A stretch of DNA of 64,000 nt from Nostocoides sp. HKS02 (GTDB lineage: Bacteria > Actinomycetota > Actinomycetes > Actinomycetales > Dermatophilaceae). The notes beneath the pieces were generated by a model that was not told the origin of the DNA, searched no databases, and worked only from the letters and a program-made list of their open reading frames with translations. Location of the stretch: the NCBI RefSeq assembly GCF_009707485.1, contig NZ_CP046121.1:1240001-1304000 (forward strand), written 5' to 3'. Positions 26,632 to 36,988 of this stretch are shown here, in pieces (positions within the stretch are counted from its first letter, which is position 1; the number at the start of each line of letters is the position of its first letter). The position numbers were made by a program, and so were the translations under genes.

Positions 26632-27603
26632 ATGTTCCGTGATCGTCATCGCACCACTCTCCCGGCTATCGGCATCGGCGTCGTCGCCGCGTTCGCGCTC
26701 GCCGCGTGTAGCGCCGGCAGTAGCGGCTCCAGCTCGGCGAGCAGCGCCATCGCCCCTGCCGGCGGCGTGCAGGACTCCCGCGGCCAGTCCGTGGGCGGCA
26801 CCGCCATCGGCGCCCCCGCACCGAACGGCAAGTCCCCCAGCACGGGCACCGGTGTCGACCCCGCCGCCCTGCAGGCTGGCCAGGACGCGCTCGCCCGCCG
26901 CGCGACGATTGCCCTGCAGGTCAAGAACATCGGCCAGGCAGTCGCCCGGGTCCGCGCCACCTCGGCAGCAGCCGACGGCATCATCCTCGACGAGAACATC
27001 GGCACCGCCGACGGACCCGTCCCCCTCGCAGACTCCTCCAAGGTGAGCGCGACGACCTATGCCGAGATCACGATCTCCGTGCCGTCCGACCAGCTCGACG
27101 CAGTCATCGCCGATCTCGGGTCGGTCGGCACCGTCATCCGCTCCACGAGCTCCAGCGAGAACGTCGGGTCCCAGATCGTCGACACCCAGTCCCGGCTCGA
27201 CACGATGCGGGTCAGCGTCGAGCGGGTGCGCGGGTTCCTCAGGAGCGCCAAGGACCTCACCCAGATCGTGACCCTCGAGGCCGAGCTGACCCGGCGCGAG
27301 TCCGACCTCGAGGCGCTCGAGGCGCAGCTGGCCTCCCTCAAGGGCAGCGTGGCCCGCTCCCCGGTGCAGGTCAGCCTGACCACCGTGGCCGCGGTCATCG
27401 CCCCGCCCGCCACCGCCACCGGGTTCCTCGCGGGACTCAAGGGCGGCTGGAAGGCGTTCACGGCCTCGGTGAGCGTGGTGCTGACCGTGCTCGGCGCCGT
27501 GCTGCCGTTCGCCGTGGTGGCAGCACTGCTGGGCCTGCCGGTCTGGTGGTACGTCCGTCGGCGCCGGCTCGGTGCTGCGCCCCCCGTGGTCAGCGCTGGC
27601 TGA
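26632..27603 (+). CDS. DUF4349 lipoprotein
   Basis: A 323-residue secreted lipoprotein. The signal peptide [19 protein letters not shown] contains the lipobox LAAC, so Cys near residue 25 would be lipid-modified. The DUF4349 domain follows with [47 protein letters not shown] and a coiled-coil part [26 protein letters not shown]-terminal membrane span ([27 protein letters not shown]) and a basic end anchor it. GGGGG stands before the ATG at 26632. It lies opposite to the heme genes and its end overlaps hemE by 14 bases. Function unknown. Confidence 0.9.
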   Translation: MFRDRHRTTLPAIGIGVVAAFALAACSAGSSGSSSASSAIAPAGGVQDSRGQSVGGTAIGAPAPNGKSPSTGTGVDPAALQAGQDALARRATIALQVKNIGQAVARVRATSAAADGIILDENIGTADGPVPLADSSKVSATTYAEITISVPSDQLDAVIADLGSVGTVIRSTSSSENVGSQIVDTQSRLDTMRVSVERVRGFLRSAKDLTQIVTLEAELTRRESDLEALEAQLASLKGSVARSPVQVSLTTVAAVIAPPATATGFLAGLKGGWKAFTASVSVVLTVLGAVLPFAVVAALLGLPVWWYVRRRRLGAAPPVVSAG

Positions 27604-28636
27604 CCTCGTGCACCAGCTCCACGACTCGGGTCAGGACATCGGGGTCGGTGTCGGGGAGCACGCCGTGGCCCAGGTTGAAGATGTGCCCGGGAGCCGCCTT
27701 GCCCTCCTCGACGATGTCGCGCACCTTGGCCTCCAGCGCCTCCCACGGCGCGAAGAGGAGCGCAGGATCGAGGTTGCCCTGCACGGCATACGAACCGTCC
27801 AGGCGGGCGAGCGCATCGGTGAGCGATACGCGGTAGTCGACCCCGACGACGTCGGCGCCAGCGGCGCCCATGGCCGCAAGCAGCTCACCGGTGCCGACCC
27901 CGAAGTGGATCCTGGGTATGCCGCGCGCAGCCACCATCGCGAGCGCGGCGGCCGAGTGCGGTTGCACGAACCGCTCGTAGTCGGCCCGCGGCAGGGCACC
28001 CACCCAGGAGTCGAACAGCTGCACCGCTGAAGCCCCGGCGGCGGCCTGCACGTCGAGGAACGCACCGGAGATCTGGGCAAGTCGCGCGCAGAGGTCGTGC
28101 CACAGCTGGGGGTCGCCGTACATCAGGGCCTTGGTGTGCTCGTGGTTCTTGCTGGGGCCGCCCTCCACGAGGTAGCTCGCCAAGGTGAACGGCGCCCCCG
28201 CGAACCCGATGAGGGGCGTCGCGCCGAGCTCGGCGACCAGCAGCCGCACTGCCTCGGTGATGAACGGCACGTGCTCGGGAGTCAACGCCGGCAGCCGGTC
28301 GAGGTCGGCCCGGCTGCGGATCGGCTTGGCCACGACGGGCCCGACCCCGGCGACGATGTCGAGGTCCACGCCGACCGCGGCCAGAGGCACCACGATGTCG
28401 GAGAAGAAGATGGCGGCGTCGACCCCGTGCCGGCGCACCGGCTGCAGCGTGATCTCGGTGACGAGGTCGGGTCGGCGGCACGAGTCGAGCATGCCGATGC
28501 CCTCGCGCACGGCGCGGTACTCCGGCAGCGACCGCCCGGCCTGGCGCATGAACCACACCGGAGTGTGCGGGACGGGCTGCTGGGTGGCAGCCCGGACGAG
28601 CGCGGAGTCCTGCGGGGTGGCGCGTTCGGAGGTCAC
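27590..28636 (-). CDS. hemE: uroporphyrinogen decarboxylase
   Basis: A 348-residue enzyme converting uroporphyrinogen III to coproporphyrinogen III, the substrate of the HemY-type oxidase encoded nearby. The N-terminal signature [21 protein letters not shown] and the [21 protein letters not shown] region with the catalytic Asp are clear, as are [17 protein letters not shown] and [13 protein letters not shown] at the end. GTG start at 28636. The gene precedes hemY on the minus strand, but the DUF4349 gene intervenes in the opposite direction, so it needs its own terminator. Confidence 0.97.
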   Translation of the reverse strand: MTSERATPQDSALVRAATQQPVPHTPVWFMRQAGRSLPEYRAVREGIGMLDSCRRPDLVTEITLQPVRRHGVDAAIFFSDIVVPLAAVGVDLDIVAGVGPVVAKPIRSRADLDRLPALTPEHVPFITEAVRLLVAELGATPLIGFAGAPFTLASYLVEGGPSKNHEHTKALMYGDPQLWHDLCARLAQISGAFLDVQAAAGASAVQLFDSWVGALPRADYERFVQPHSAAALAMVAARGIPRIHFGVGTGELLAAMGAAGADVVGVDYRVSLTDALARLDGSYAVQGNLDPALLFAPWEALEAKVRDIVEEGKAAPGHIFNLGHGVLPDTDPDVLTRVVELVHEVSQR

Positions 28637-28671
28637 CGCAGGAGTCTAGGTGGCGTCTCCGCGCCCAGCCG

Positions 28672-29502
28672 TCAGGGCCGCGCGAGGGCGAGCACGACGA
28701 CCCCGGCGACGCTGATCCCCACGCCGACGCCCTGCACGGGACGCAGCCGCTCCTGGAGCAGGACGCGCGCGAGCAGCACGGTGACGACCGGGTACAGCGA
28801 ACCGAGCACGCTCGCGATGCTCACCACGCCGTGCGAGCTCGCATAGGCGAACAGGCCGTTCGCGACGAGGTCACCGGCGCCGATCAGGCCGAGTGCCGGC
28901 AGGTCTGCGGCGCGCACCCCACCTGCCCGGCGCAGGACGACCCCCGCGACCAGGAAGAGGCTGACCGAGGTGGCGCGCATCCCCCAGAGGGTGTGCAGGA
29001 GGGAGACCCGCGCGCCGCGGTCGAGGCAGAAGAGCGCCAGTCCGAACCCGACCGCCGCCACGCAGGCCAGGGCGAGCGGGCGGGGCGAGACCCCACCACT
29101 CAGCTCCGGTCCGGAGGCCAGGGCGACGCCGACGATCGCGACAACCATGCCGACCCACGCGAGGACTGGCGGCTGGTCGCCGGTGAGGATGCCGAGCAGG
29201 ACCGGCACCACCACGCCGAGCGAGGCAACCGGCGCGACCACGCCCATCGTCCCGGTCGACAGGGCGGCATAGAAGCAGACCAACGCGCCCGACCCCGCCA
29301 CGCCGGCCGCGACCGCCCACACCATCCATCCGGTCGGGCCGCCGAAGCCCGTCACGCTGAGCACGACCGTCAACAGGACCAGGGCCATGCCCTGCGACCA
29401 GGCGACGACTGCCGCGGCCGGCATGGTCCGTGCCCGCAAGCCGGCGAAGAAGTCCGAGGTGCCCCAACACGCGCTCGAGGCGAGGGCGAGCAGCGAGAGC
29501 AT
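28672..29502 (-). CDS. EamA/DMT-family transporter
   Basis: A 276-residue membrane protein of the drug/metabolite transporter superfamily with two EamA repeats and about ten short hydrophobic helices: it starts MLSLLALASSACWGTSDFFAGL and includes GMALVLLTVVLSVTGF, MVWAVAAGVAGSGALVCFYAALSTG and the second repeat ALACVAAVGFGLALFCLDRG. It ends with VLLARVLLQERLRPVQGVGVGISVAGVVVLALA. The substrate is unknown. It is divergent from the DUF3000 gene, with 90 bases between starts, and follows the hemE start by 35 bases on the same strand. Confidence 0.9.
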   Translation of the reverse strand: MLSLLALASSACWGTSDFFAGLRARTMPAAAVVAWSQGMALVLLTVVLSVTGFGGPTGWMVWAVAAGVAGSGALVCFYAALSTGTMGVVAPVASLGVVVPVLLGILTGDQPPVLAWVGMVVAIVGVALASGPELSGGVSPRPLALACVAAVGFGLALFCLDRGARVSLLHTLWGMRATSVSLFLVAGVVLRRAGGVRAADLPALGLIGAGDLVANGLFAYASSHGVVSIASVLGSLYPVVTVLLARVLLQERLRPVQGVGVGISVAGVVVLALARP

Positions 29503-29592
29503 GCCCGCACGCTACCTGTCGCGCCGCGACACTCCGACACCCCGCGAGGCGCGCATTGCCCGTGGGAGGTGCCCCTCGCGGCATACGCTCTG

Positions 29593-30180
29593 ATGGTGGG
29601 CAGCCGAACGGTCCCTGGAGACCACTCCCCCGAGTTCACGCAGGCGCTGAGCGACCTGCGCGCAGCGCGGTTGCGCCCGGAGATCCGTCTCACCGAGGTG
29701 CCTGCTCCGCAACGCATCGCGCCGTATGCCGTGGCGCTCACCGCCGAGGTCGTCGGCGCGCACGCCGACGAGGACGAGCTCGCGTCCGGCCGGTTCGTCC
29801 TCCTGCACGACCCGTCGGTGCCCGACCCGTGGGACGGAGCGTGGCGCGCGGTGACGTTCGCTCGCGCCGAGCTCGAGCCCGAGCTGGCCAACGACCCGAT
29901 GCTCGGTGCGGTGGGCTGGTCGTGGCTGACGGACGCCCTGGAGTCCCACCACCTCGGCTTCACCGCCGAGGCCGGCACCGTCACCCGGGTCGTCTCCGAG
30001 AGCTTCGCGGGCCTGGCCGACCGACCCGCCAGCGTCGAGATGGAGGTGCGCGCGTCGTGGACTCCCGTCAGCGGAAACGTCGGGGCCCACCTCATCGCCT
30101 GGTCCGAGCTGCTGTGCACCATCGCGGGGCTCCCCCCGCTGCCCGAAGGCGTCATCGCGCTGCCCGGCCCGCGCCGCTGA
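29593..30180 (+). CDS. DUF3000 protein
   Basis: A 195-residue cytosolic protein of unknown function restricted to actinobacteria. The family pattern is visible in SPEFTQALSDLRAARLRPEIRLTEVPAPQRIAPYAVAL, then SGRFVLLHDPSVPDPWDGAWR and GWSWLTDALESHHLGFTAEAGTVTRV. ATG 29593 follows the divergent DMT promoter region. In mycobacteria the homologue (recalled as Rv2680) sits next to the HRDC ribonuclease D gene, and here the RNase D gene follows after 26 bases, so the pair is conserved and possibly co-functional. Confidence 0.92.
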   Translation: MVGSRTVPGDHSPEFTQALSDLRAARLRPEIRLTEVPAPQRIAPYAVALTAEVVGAHADEDELASGRFVLLHDPSVPDPWDGAWRAVTFARAELEPELANDPMLGAVGWSWLTDALESHHLGFTAEAGTVTRVVSESFAGLADRPASVEMEVRASWTPVSGNVGAHLIAWSELLCTIAGLPPLPEGVIALPGPRR

Positions 30181-30206
30181 AACGGCTGGCCCGATAGGTT
30201 GGCTGG

Positions 30207-31476
30207 GTGACCGAGACCGACACCGCAGCCGCCGACGGGGATGGCGCCCAGACCGCGGCCGAGCTCTCCGTCGAGCCGGTCCTGCCCCTCACGCCGCTCG
30301 ACATGCCCGCCGAGGGTGTCCCACCGGTGGTCGACAGCGAACGCGGGCTCGACGCCGCCGCGCGCGCCATCGCCGCAGGTGAGGGCCCTGTCGCGCTCGA
30401 CGCAGAGCGTGCGAGTGGCTACCGCTACGGCCAGCGGGCGTACCTCGTGCAGGTGCGCCGCGAGGGCTCGGGCACGTGGCTCATCGACCCCATCGCCTGC
30501 CCGGACCTCACCCCGCTCAACGACGCGATCGGCAACGCCGAGTGGATCCTGCACGCGGCGACCCAGGACCTGCCGTGCCTGGCCGAGGTGGGCCTGACCC
30601 CGCGCCAGCTTGTTCGACACCGAGCTCGCCGGGCGGCTGCTCGGGCTGCCGCGAGTCGGTCTGGCGGCGGTCGTCGAGCACTACCTCCAGCTCACGCTGG
30701 CCAAGGAGCATTCGGCGGTCGACTGGTCCACCCGTCCGTTGCCGGAACCGTGGCTGCGGTACGCCGCTCTCGACGTCGAGGTGCTCATCGACCTGCGCAA
30801 CCTCATGGGCGTCGACCTGGCCATGCAGGACAAGGCCGAGTGGGCGCGTCAGGAGTTCGAGGCGCTCCTGACCTTCACCGGACCGCCGGTCAAGATCGAC
30901 CCCTGGCGACGCACCAGCGGCATGCACCGGGTGCGCCAGCGGCGTGCCGCGGCGGTCGTCCGCGAGCTGTGGGAGACCCGCGACCTCATCGCCCAGGACC
31001 GCGACACCTCACCCGGCCGGGTCCTGCCCGACGCGGTCCTGATCGAGATCGCGATGGCCGCACCCACCTCGGCCGCCCAGCTGCCCGACGGTCACCGGTC
31101 GGTCCGGCGCTACCAGCGGCAGTGGCTCGAGGCCGTGCGGCGGGCTCGCGAGCTGCCCGACTCCGAGCTGCCCCCGATGACCCTGCGATCCGACGGGCCC
31201 CCGCCGCAGCGAGCCTGGCCCGAGCGTGATCCGCTGGCCGCGGCCCGCCTCGCCGCGACTCGCACCGCCCTGACGGCCTTCGCCCACGAGCGAGCGGTCC
31301 CCGTCGAGAACGTCCTATCCCCCGATCCGCTGAGACGCGTCATCTGGTCACCGCCCCAGCCCCCGACCGCCGAGGCCTTCACCCAGGCCCTGGCCGAGCT
31401 CGGGGCGCGGCCTTGGCAGACGCAGATCGTCGCGCCGATGATCGAGGCGGCGTTCCGAGAACACCCCGACGCCTGA
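30207..31476 (+). CDS. ribonuclease D, HRDC-domain (frameshifted)
   Basis: A 3'-5' exoribonuclease-like protein broken by one base. The first frame (from GTG 30207) carries the start of the exonuclease domain: VALDAERASGYRYGQRAYLVQV with the Asp-Glu pair and WILHAATQDLPCL. At 30609-30615 the in-frame sequence is CTT-G-TTC; dropping one T gives CTG TTC and continues FDTELAGRLLGLPRVGLAAVVEHYLQ, then LRYAALDVEVLIDL, then an HRDC-type C-terminus with WRRTSGMHRVRQRR. The joined protein would be 422 residues, the family length. The second frame alone is open to 31476. The same break sequence occurs in fadB 3.3 kb away. Confidence 0.9.
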
Positions 31477-31602
31477 CGCCTGCGGCGTGACGGCTCTCAC
31501 GCGCGACCACGGGTGACCCGGTTGTTACCGAGAAGTAGCATCGGTCCGTACGCACCGGCATACCCGGTGTCACCCCAAGCACCACGTCAAGGGAGGCCCT
31601 CC

Positions 31603-32850
31603 GTGCCCCGCACTCTGCGTGAGGTCGTGTTCGTCGACGGTGTTCGCACGCCGTTCGGCAAGGCCGGGGAGAAGGGCATGTACGCCCAGACCCGCGCCGA
31701 CGACCTCGTCATCAAATGCATCCGTGAGCTGATGCGCCGTCACCCCGAGCTGCCCCCGGAGCGCGTCGAGGAGGTCGCCATCGCCGCGACCACCCAGATC
31801 GGCGACCAGGGCCTGACGCTCGGCCGCATGGCTGCCCTCCTGTCCGGCCTGCCGAAGACGACCCCCGGATACTCCATCGACCGCATGTGCGCGGGTGCGA
31901 TGACTGCCGTGACCACCACCGCCTCGTCGATCGCCTTCGGGTCCATCGACGTGGCGATTGCCGGGGGCGTCGAGCACATGGGCCGCCACCCCATGGGTGA
32001 GGGCGTCGACCCCAACCCGCGGATCGTCGCCGAGAAGCTCGTCGACCCCTCCGCCCTGGTCATGGGCTCGACCGCGGAGAACCTCCACGACCGCTACCCG
32101 ACGCTCACCAAGGCGCGCAGCGACGCGTATGCCGTGGGCTCGCAGGACAAGCTCGCGAAGGCCTATGCGAACAACCAGATCCAGCCCGACCTCGTGCCGG
32201 TGGCGACTCGCCACCAGGAGCAGGGGTTCGGCCTGGCCACCCAGGACGAGCCACCCCGCCCGGGCACGACCCTGGCGGACCTGGGCGCGCTGAAGACTCC
32301 CTTCCGCCCGCACGGCAACGTCAGCGCCGGCAACTCGGCAGGCCTCAACGACGGGGCGACCGCCTGCATCCTCGCCTCGGCGGAGGCCGCCGCCGAGCTC
32401 GGGCTGCCGGTGCGCATGCGCCTGGTCGACTTCGCGTTCGTCGGGGTCGAGCCAGAGGTCATGGGCATCGGCCCGGTGCCCGCGGCGGAGAAGGCGCTCG
32501 CCAAGGCCGGTCTGTCCATCGACGACATCGGCCTGTTCGAGCTCAACGAGGCGTTCGCGGTGCAGGTCCTCGCGTTCCTCGAGCACTTCGGCATCGCGGA
32601 CGACGATCCGCGCGTCAACCAGTACGGGGGCGCCATCGCCACCGGACACCCCCTCGCCTCCTCCGGCGTGCGCCTGATGACGCAGCTGGCCCGGCAGTTC
32701 GAGGAGCACCCCGAGGTCCGCTACGGCATGACCGCCATGTGCATCGGCATCGGCATGGGCGGCGCCGTCATCTGGGAGAACCCCCACCACCCTGACTTCG
32801 GGGCTGACAACGACTTCGGGGCTGACAACGGCACGGAGGTTTCGGCATGA
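31603..32850 (+). CDS. fadA: acetyl-CoA C-acyltransferase (thiolase, FadA type)
   Basis: A 415-residue thiolase completing fatty-acid beta-oxidation. The nucleophilic cysteine is in YSIDRMCAGAMTAVTT, the NEAFA motif appears as LFELNEAFAVQVL, and the C-terminal active site is GGAIATGHPLASSG with MCIGIGMGGAVIWE, whose cysteine is the acid/base. GTG 31603 has GGGAGG seven bases upstream. The last 20 residues are a tandem repeat DFGADN encoded by an 18-base duplication, absent from typical thiolases. It overlaps fadB by ATGA, forming the alpha-beta pair of a multienzyme complex. Confidence 0.95.
   Translation: MPRTLREVVFVDGVRTPFGKAGEKGMYAQTRADDLVIKCIRELMRRHPELPPERVEEVAIAATTQIGDQGLTLGRMAALLSGLPKTTPGYSIDRMCAGAMTAVTTTASSIAFGSIDVAIAGGVEHMGRHPMGEGVDPNPRIVAEKLVDPSALVMGSTAENLHDRYPTLTKARSDAYAVGSQDKLAKAYANNQIQPDLVPVATRHQEQGFGLATQDEPPRPGTTLADLGALKTPFRPHGNVSAGNSAGLNDGATACILASAEAAAELGLPVRMRLVDFAFVGVEPEVMGIGPVPAAEKALAKAGLSIDDIGLFELNEAFAVQVLAFLEHFGIADDDPRVNQYGGAIATGHPLASSGVRLMTQLARQFEEHPEVRYGMTAMCIGIGMGGAVIWENPHHPDFGADNDFGADNGTEVSA
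32794..32829 (+). repeat. 18-bp tandem duplication at the fadA 3' end
   Basis: Two identical 18-base units (32794-32811 and 32812-32829) encode the repeated DFGADN near the thiolase C-terminus, 18 bases before the ATGA overlap with fadB. Same unit length and position as the repeat in the ABC ATPase gene. Confidence 0.85.
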
Positions 32851-34959
32851 GCGAGCAGACCACCCCCACGTTCGAGGAGGTCGTGACCCATACGCCGGTG
32901 CGCGACGTCACGCTGCCTGGTGACGCTGGTGTCCTGGCGCTGATCACGCTCGACAACGGGTTTGACCACACCAAGCCGAACACCTTCGGGCCGCAGACCA
33001 TCGCGGGCCTCACCACCGTCGTCGAGGGCCTGCGGGCGCGTGCCGAGGCTGGCGAGATCCAGGCCGTGGGCATCACCGGCAAGCCGTTCATCTTCGCGGT
33101 GGGCGCTGACCTCAAGGCCGTGGCCCAGGCGAGCGACCGGGCCACGGCGCTCGAGGTCGCGCGCGCCGGCCACACGGCCTTCGGGGCGATCATGGACCTC
33201 CCGGTCCCGACCTTCGCGTTCGTCAACGGTGCGGCCATGGGCGGCGGGGTCGAGATCGCGCTCTCGACGGACTACCGCTCGATCTCGGCGGGTGTGCCAG
33301 CGCTGGCCCTGCCCGAGACCTTCCTCGGCCTCGTCCCCGGCTGGGGCGGCTGCTACCTGCTGCCCAACCTCATCGGACCCGCGAACGCGCTCAAGGTGAT
33401 CATCGACAACCCGATGAACATGAACCGGATGCTCAAGGGACCCCAGGCCTTCGAGCTCGGCATCGCCGACGTGATGTTCGAGCCGGCCGACTTCCTCGAG
33501 GAGTCGCTGCTGTGGGCGGCACGCGTCCTCACGGGCGAGGCCAGCGTCCAGCGGCCCGAGGTCTCACGCGAGGAGGCCGACTGGGAGGGCCCGCTGAAGG
33601 CTGCCAAGGCCCTCGTCGACCTGAAGACGGGCGGCAAGGCCCCCGGGCCGTACCGCGCGCTCGACCTGGTGCGCGGAGCTCGGACCGCCACCCGTGACGA
33701 GGCGTTCCGCGCCGAGGACGAGGCGCTGGCCGACCTCGTCATGGGCGACGAGCTCCGCGCCGGGCTGTACTCGTTCGACCTCGTCCAGCGCCGCGCCAAG
33801 CGGCCCGCCGGAGCCCCCGACAAGTCCCTGGCCCGCAAGGTCACCAAGGTCGGGATCGTGGGCGCCGGGCTCATGGCCAGCCAGCTCGCGCTGCTTGTTC
33901 GCCCAGCGCCTCGAGGTTCCCGTCGTCATGACCGACCTCGACGAGGACCGGGTCGCCAAGGGCGTGGGCTACGTCCACGGCGAGGTCGACAAGCTGCTCG
34001 CCAAGAAGCGGATCAGCCCGGACAAGGCCAACCGCCTCAAGGGCCTGCTGACCGGGGCGACGTCGAAGGACGGCTTCGCGGATGCGGACTTCGTCATCGA
34101 AGCCGTCTTCGAGGAGATGTCGGTCAAGAAGCAGGTGTGGGCGGAGGTCGAGGCCATCGTGTCGCCCGAGTGCGTGCTCGCGACCAACACCTCGTCGCTG
34201 TCGATCACGCAGATGGCGGCGGACCTGGCGCACCCCGAGCGGGTCGTCGGCTTCCACTTCTTCAACCCGGTCGCCGTGATGCCGCTGCTCGAGATCATCA
34301 AGGGCGAGCAGACCGACGACGCCACCCTCGCCACCGCGTTCGCCACGGGCAAGTCCCTGAAGAAGACCACGATCCTCGTCAAGGACAGCCCTTCGTTCAT
34401 CGTCAACCGCCTCCTGGGCCGCTTCATGGGCGAGGTCGCCCGGGTCGTCGACGAGGGAACCCCGATCGAGGTGGCTGACAAGGCATTCGCGGGCCTGGCG
34501 CCCATGCCGCCGTTCGTCCTGCTCGGCCTCGTGGGGCCCGCCATCGCGCTGCACAACAACGAGACCCTCGCCAAGGCGTTCCCCGACCGCTTCTACGTCT
34601 CGGAGAACCTCCGCAAGGTTGTCGAGGCCAAGAAGCCGGCCATCTACATCTGGCCCGAGGGCAAGCCCGTCGTCGACCCCGAGGTCGAGGCGCTGTTCGA
34701 CAAGCCGGCGGACCCCGTGGTGCTGACCACCGACGAGGTTCGCGAGCGCGTCCTCGGCGTGCTGGCCGACGAGTCGCGCCGGATGCTCGACGAAGGCGTG
34801 GTCCAGGCCCCGATGGACCTCGACCTCGCCATGATCACGGGCGCCGGGTTCCAGTTCTGGAACGGCGGTCTCACGCCGCTGCTCGACCGCGAAGGCGTGA
34901 GCGAGAGGGTGACCGGCCACCGCTTCCTGCCGCCTGGAGTCGCCAGCGTGCCCGCCTGA
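32847..34959 (+). CDS. fadB: 3-hydroxyacyl-CoA dehydrogenase / enoyl-CoA hydratase, FadB type (frameshifted)
   Basis: A two-domain beta-oxidation enzyme: an N-terminal enoyl-CoA hydratase (GKPFIFAVGADLKAVAQ, VNGAAMGGGVEIALSTDYR) and a dehydrogenase with an NAD motif VGIVGAGLMASQLALL. At 33894-33900 the frame reads CTT-G-TTC; removing one T restores LLFAQRLEVPVVMTDLDEDRV and then DFVIEAVFEEMSVKKQVW, CVLATNTSSLSI and HPERVVGFHFFNPVAVMPLLEI. The joined product would be 703 residues, the family length. The first frame alone ends at 34478 and the second is open to 34959. It starts at the ATGA overlap with fadA. Confidence 0.92.
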
Positions 34960-34980
34960 CGCCCCCCGCTCCCCCACCAC

Positions 34981-35063
34981 TCCCCCGACTTATTGCCCTC
35001 AATCCACCGTTTGCCGGCCCTGAACCGGCGAATCTGGTGGATTCAGGGCAATAAGTCGCGGGG
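34981..35063. terminator. long intergenic hairpin between fadB and dxs
   Basis: Arms of 23 bases around CGACTTATTGCCCTCAATCC (34986-35008, with its partner at 35038-35060) pair with one mismatch, and C-rich and G-rich flanks extend the stem with a small bulge. The loop contains its own GCCGG/CCGGC stem. It sits between two converging genes, so a bidirectional terminator is likely, but it is far longer than needed and unusually AT-rich inside. Confidence 0.75.
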
Positions 35064-35073
35064 GAGGTCGGGG

Positions 35074-36942
35074 TCAGTGCAGCCGGGTCGCCAGGGAGGT
35101 CGCCACGGCGTCGGCCGTGAGCCCCAGCTCGTCGAGTACCTGACCGCGCGAGGCGTGGTCGAGGAACCGCTTGGGTATGCCGTGCAGGTGCACCGGGATC
35201 TGCACGCTCGCCTCACGCAGGGCGAGGGTCACCGCCGCACCGACGCCACCGCTCACGAGGTTGTCCTCGACCACGGCAACAGCTCGTGCTGAACGGGCCA
35301 GGTCGACGAGGTCGTCACTGACTGGCAGCACCCAGCGCGGATCGACGGCACACACCGAATGCCCTTGTGCCTCGAGCTTTTCGGCGACTTCGACAGCCAT
35401 CGACGCAAACGCGCCGACGCCGACCAGCAGCAGATCGCAGGACTCGGCAGCAGCCTCGTGGAGCACGTCGACCGAGCCGTGTCGACGCACCGCCGGAACC
35501 GCCGGCCCGACGTCGCCCTTGGGGAAACGGACGACCGTGGGGGCGTCGGCCACGTCGAGCGCCTCACGCAGCTGCGCCTTGACCTGGTCACCGTCACGGG
35601 GCGCCGCGAGGCGCAGCCCGGGCACCACCGAGGCCAGCGTCATGTCCCACATGCCGTTGTGGGACGGCCCGTCGCTGCCGGTCACCCCGGCCCGGTCGAG
35701 GACGAAAGTCACGCCGGCCTTGTGGAGGGCGGCATCCATGAGCAGCTGGTCGAATGCGCGGTTGAGGAAAGTCGCATACACCGCGACGACCGGGTGCAGC
35801 CCTGCGAACGCGAGGCCACTGGCCATGGTGACGGCGTGCTGCTCGGCGATGCCCACGTCGAACACGCGCTCGGGGTAGGCCGCGGCGAAGCCGTCGAGCC
35901 CGACGGGGATGAGCATCGCCGCCGTCAACGCGACGACGTCCTCGCGCTCGGCGCCGATGGCGACCATCTCGTCGTTGAACTCGTCGGTCCAGATCCGGCC
36001 GCTGACCTCGAACGGCAGCCCGGTCTCCGGGTTGAACTTGCCGATGGCGTGCCACTGGTCGCCCTCGTCACGGCGGGCCGGATCGTAACCACGCCCCTTC
36101 TCCGTGATGACGTGGACGAGTACGGGACCACCAAAGGCCTTGGCACGGCGCAGCGCGGACTCCACCGCTGCCTCGTCGTGGCCGTCGACCGGGCCGAGGT
36201 ACTTCAGGCCGAGGTCCTCGAACATCCCCTGGGGCGCGACGATGTCCTTGAGCCCCTTCTTCATGCCGTGGAGCGTCTCGTACATCGCGCCGCCGACGAC
36301 GGGCGTCCGGGACAGGGTGTTCTTGCCCCAGTCGAGGAAGCGCTCGTAGCCACGCGTGGTGCGCAACGTGGCCAGGTGGTCGGCGAGACCGCCGATGGTC
36401 GGGGCGTAGGACCGCTCGTTGTCGTTGACGACGATGGTCAGCGCGAGGTCCTTGTCGGCAGCGATGTTGTTGATGGCCTCCCAGGCCATGCCGCCGGTGA
36501 GGGCCCCGTCGCCGATCACGGCCACGGTGTGGCGGCCGCGTTCACCGCGAAGCCGCCGGGCTTTGGCGATGCCATCGGCCCAGGACAACGAGGTCGAGGC
36601 GTGGGAGTTCTCGACGACGTCGTGCTCGGACTCGGCCCGGCTCGGATACCCCGAGAGGCCGCCCTGCTTCTTGAGCTTGCTGAAGTCATGGCGACCGGTG
36701 AGGAGCTTGTGCACGTACGACTGGTGGCCGGTGTCGAAGACGATGGTGTCGCGAGGGCTGTCGAAGACCCGGTGCAGCGCGATGGTCAGCTCGACCACGC
36801 CGAGGTTCGGCCCGAGGTGGCCGCCGGTCTTGCTCACCGACTCGACGAGGAAGTCGCGGATCTCCCGGGCCAGCGCCGGGATCTGGGCAGGCGTGAGCGC
36901 CTTGAGGTCGGCGGGGCCCTTGATCGTCTCGAGCACTCCCAC
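35074..36942 (-). CDS. dxs: 1-deoxy-D-xylulose-5-phosphate synthase
   Basis: A 622-residue thiamine-diphosphate enzyme that condenses pyruvate and glyceraldehyde 3-phosphate in the first step of the MEP isoprenoid pathway. The N-terminus [36 protein letters not shown] and the thiamine motif [18 protein letters not shown] are clear, with [15 protein letters not shown] in the transketolase half. GTG 36942 is preferred because AAAGGAC stands eight bases before it; the open frame to 36978 lacks this. The Asp in DPRWVLPV and the C-terminal domain complete the family. It converges on fadB across a long hairpin. Confidence 0.97.
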   Translation of the reverse strand: MGVLETIKGPADLKALTPAQIPALAREIRDFLVESVSKTGGHLGPNLGVVELTIALHRVFDSPRDTIVFDTGHQSYVHKLLTGRHDFSKLKKQGGLSGYPSRAESEHDVVENSHASTSLSWADGIAKARRLRGERGRHTVAVIGDGALTGGMAWEAINNIAADKDLALTIVVNDNERSYAPTIGGLADHLATLRTTRGYERFLDWGKNTLSRTPVVGGAMYETLHGMKKGLKDIVAPQGMFEDLGLKYLGPVDGHDEAAVESALRRAKAFGGPVLVHVITEKGRGYDPARRDEGDQWHAIGKFNPETGLPFEVSGRIWTDEFNDEMVAIGAEREDVVALTAAMLIPVGLDGFAAAYPERVFDVGIAEQHAVTMASGLAFAGLHPVVAVYATFLNRAFDQLLMDAALHKAGVTFVLDRAGVTGSDGPSHNGMWDMTLASVVPGLRLAAPRDGDQVKAQLREALDVADAPTVVRFPKGDVGPAVPAVRRHGSVDVLHEAAAESCDLLLVGVGAFASMAVEVAEKLEAQGHSVCAVDPRWVLPVSDDLVDLARSARAVAVVEDNLVSGGVGAAVTLALREASVQIPVHLHGIPKRFLDHASRGQVLDELGLTADAVATSLATRLH

Positions 36943-36988
36943 GCGGAGCCGTCCTTTCAGCTGGTGTCTGCCAGACAACCGCCTGAGT

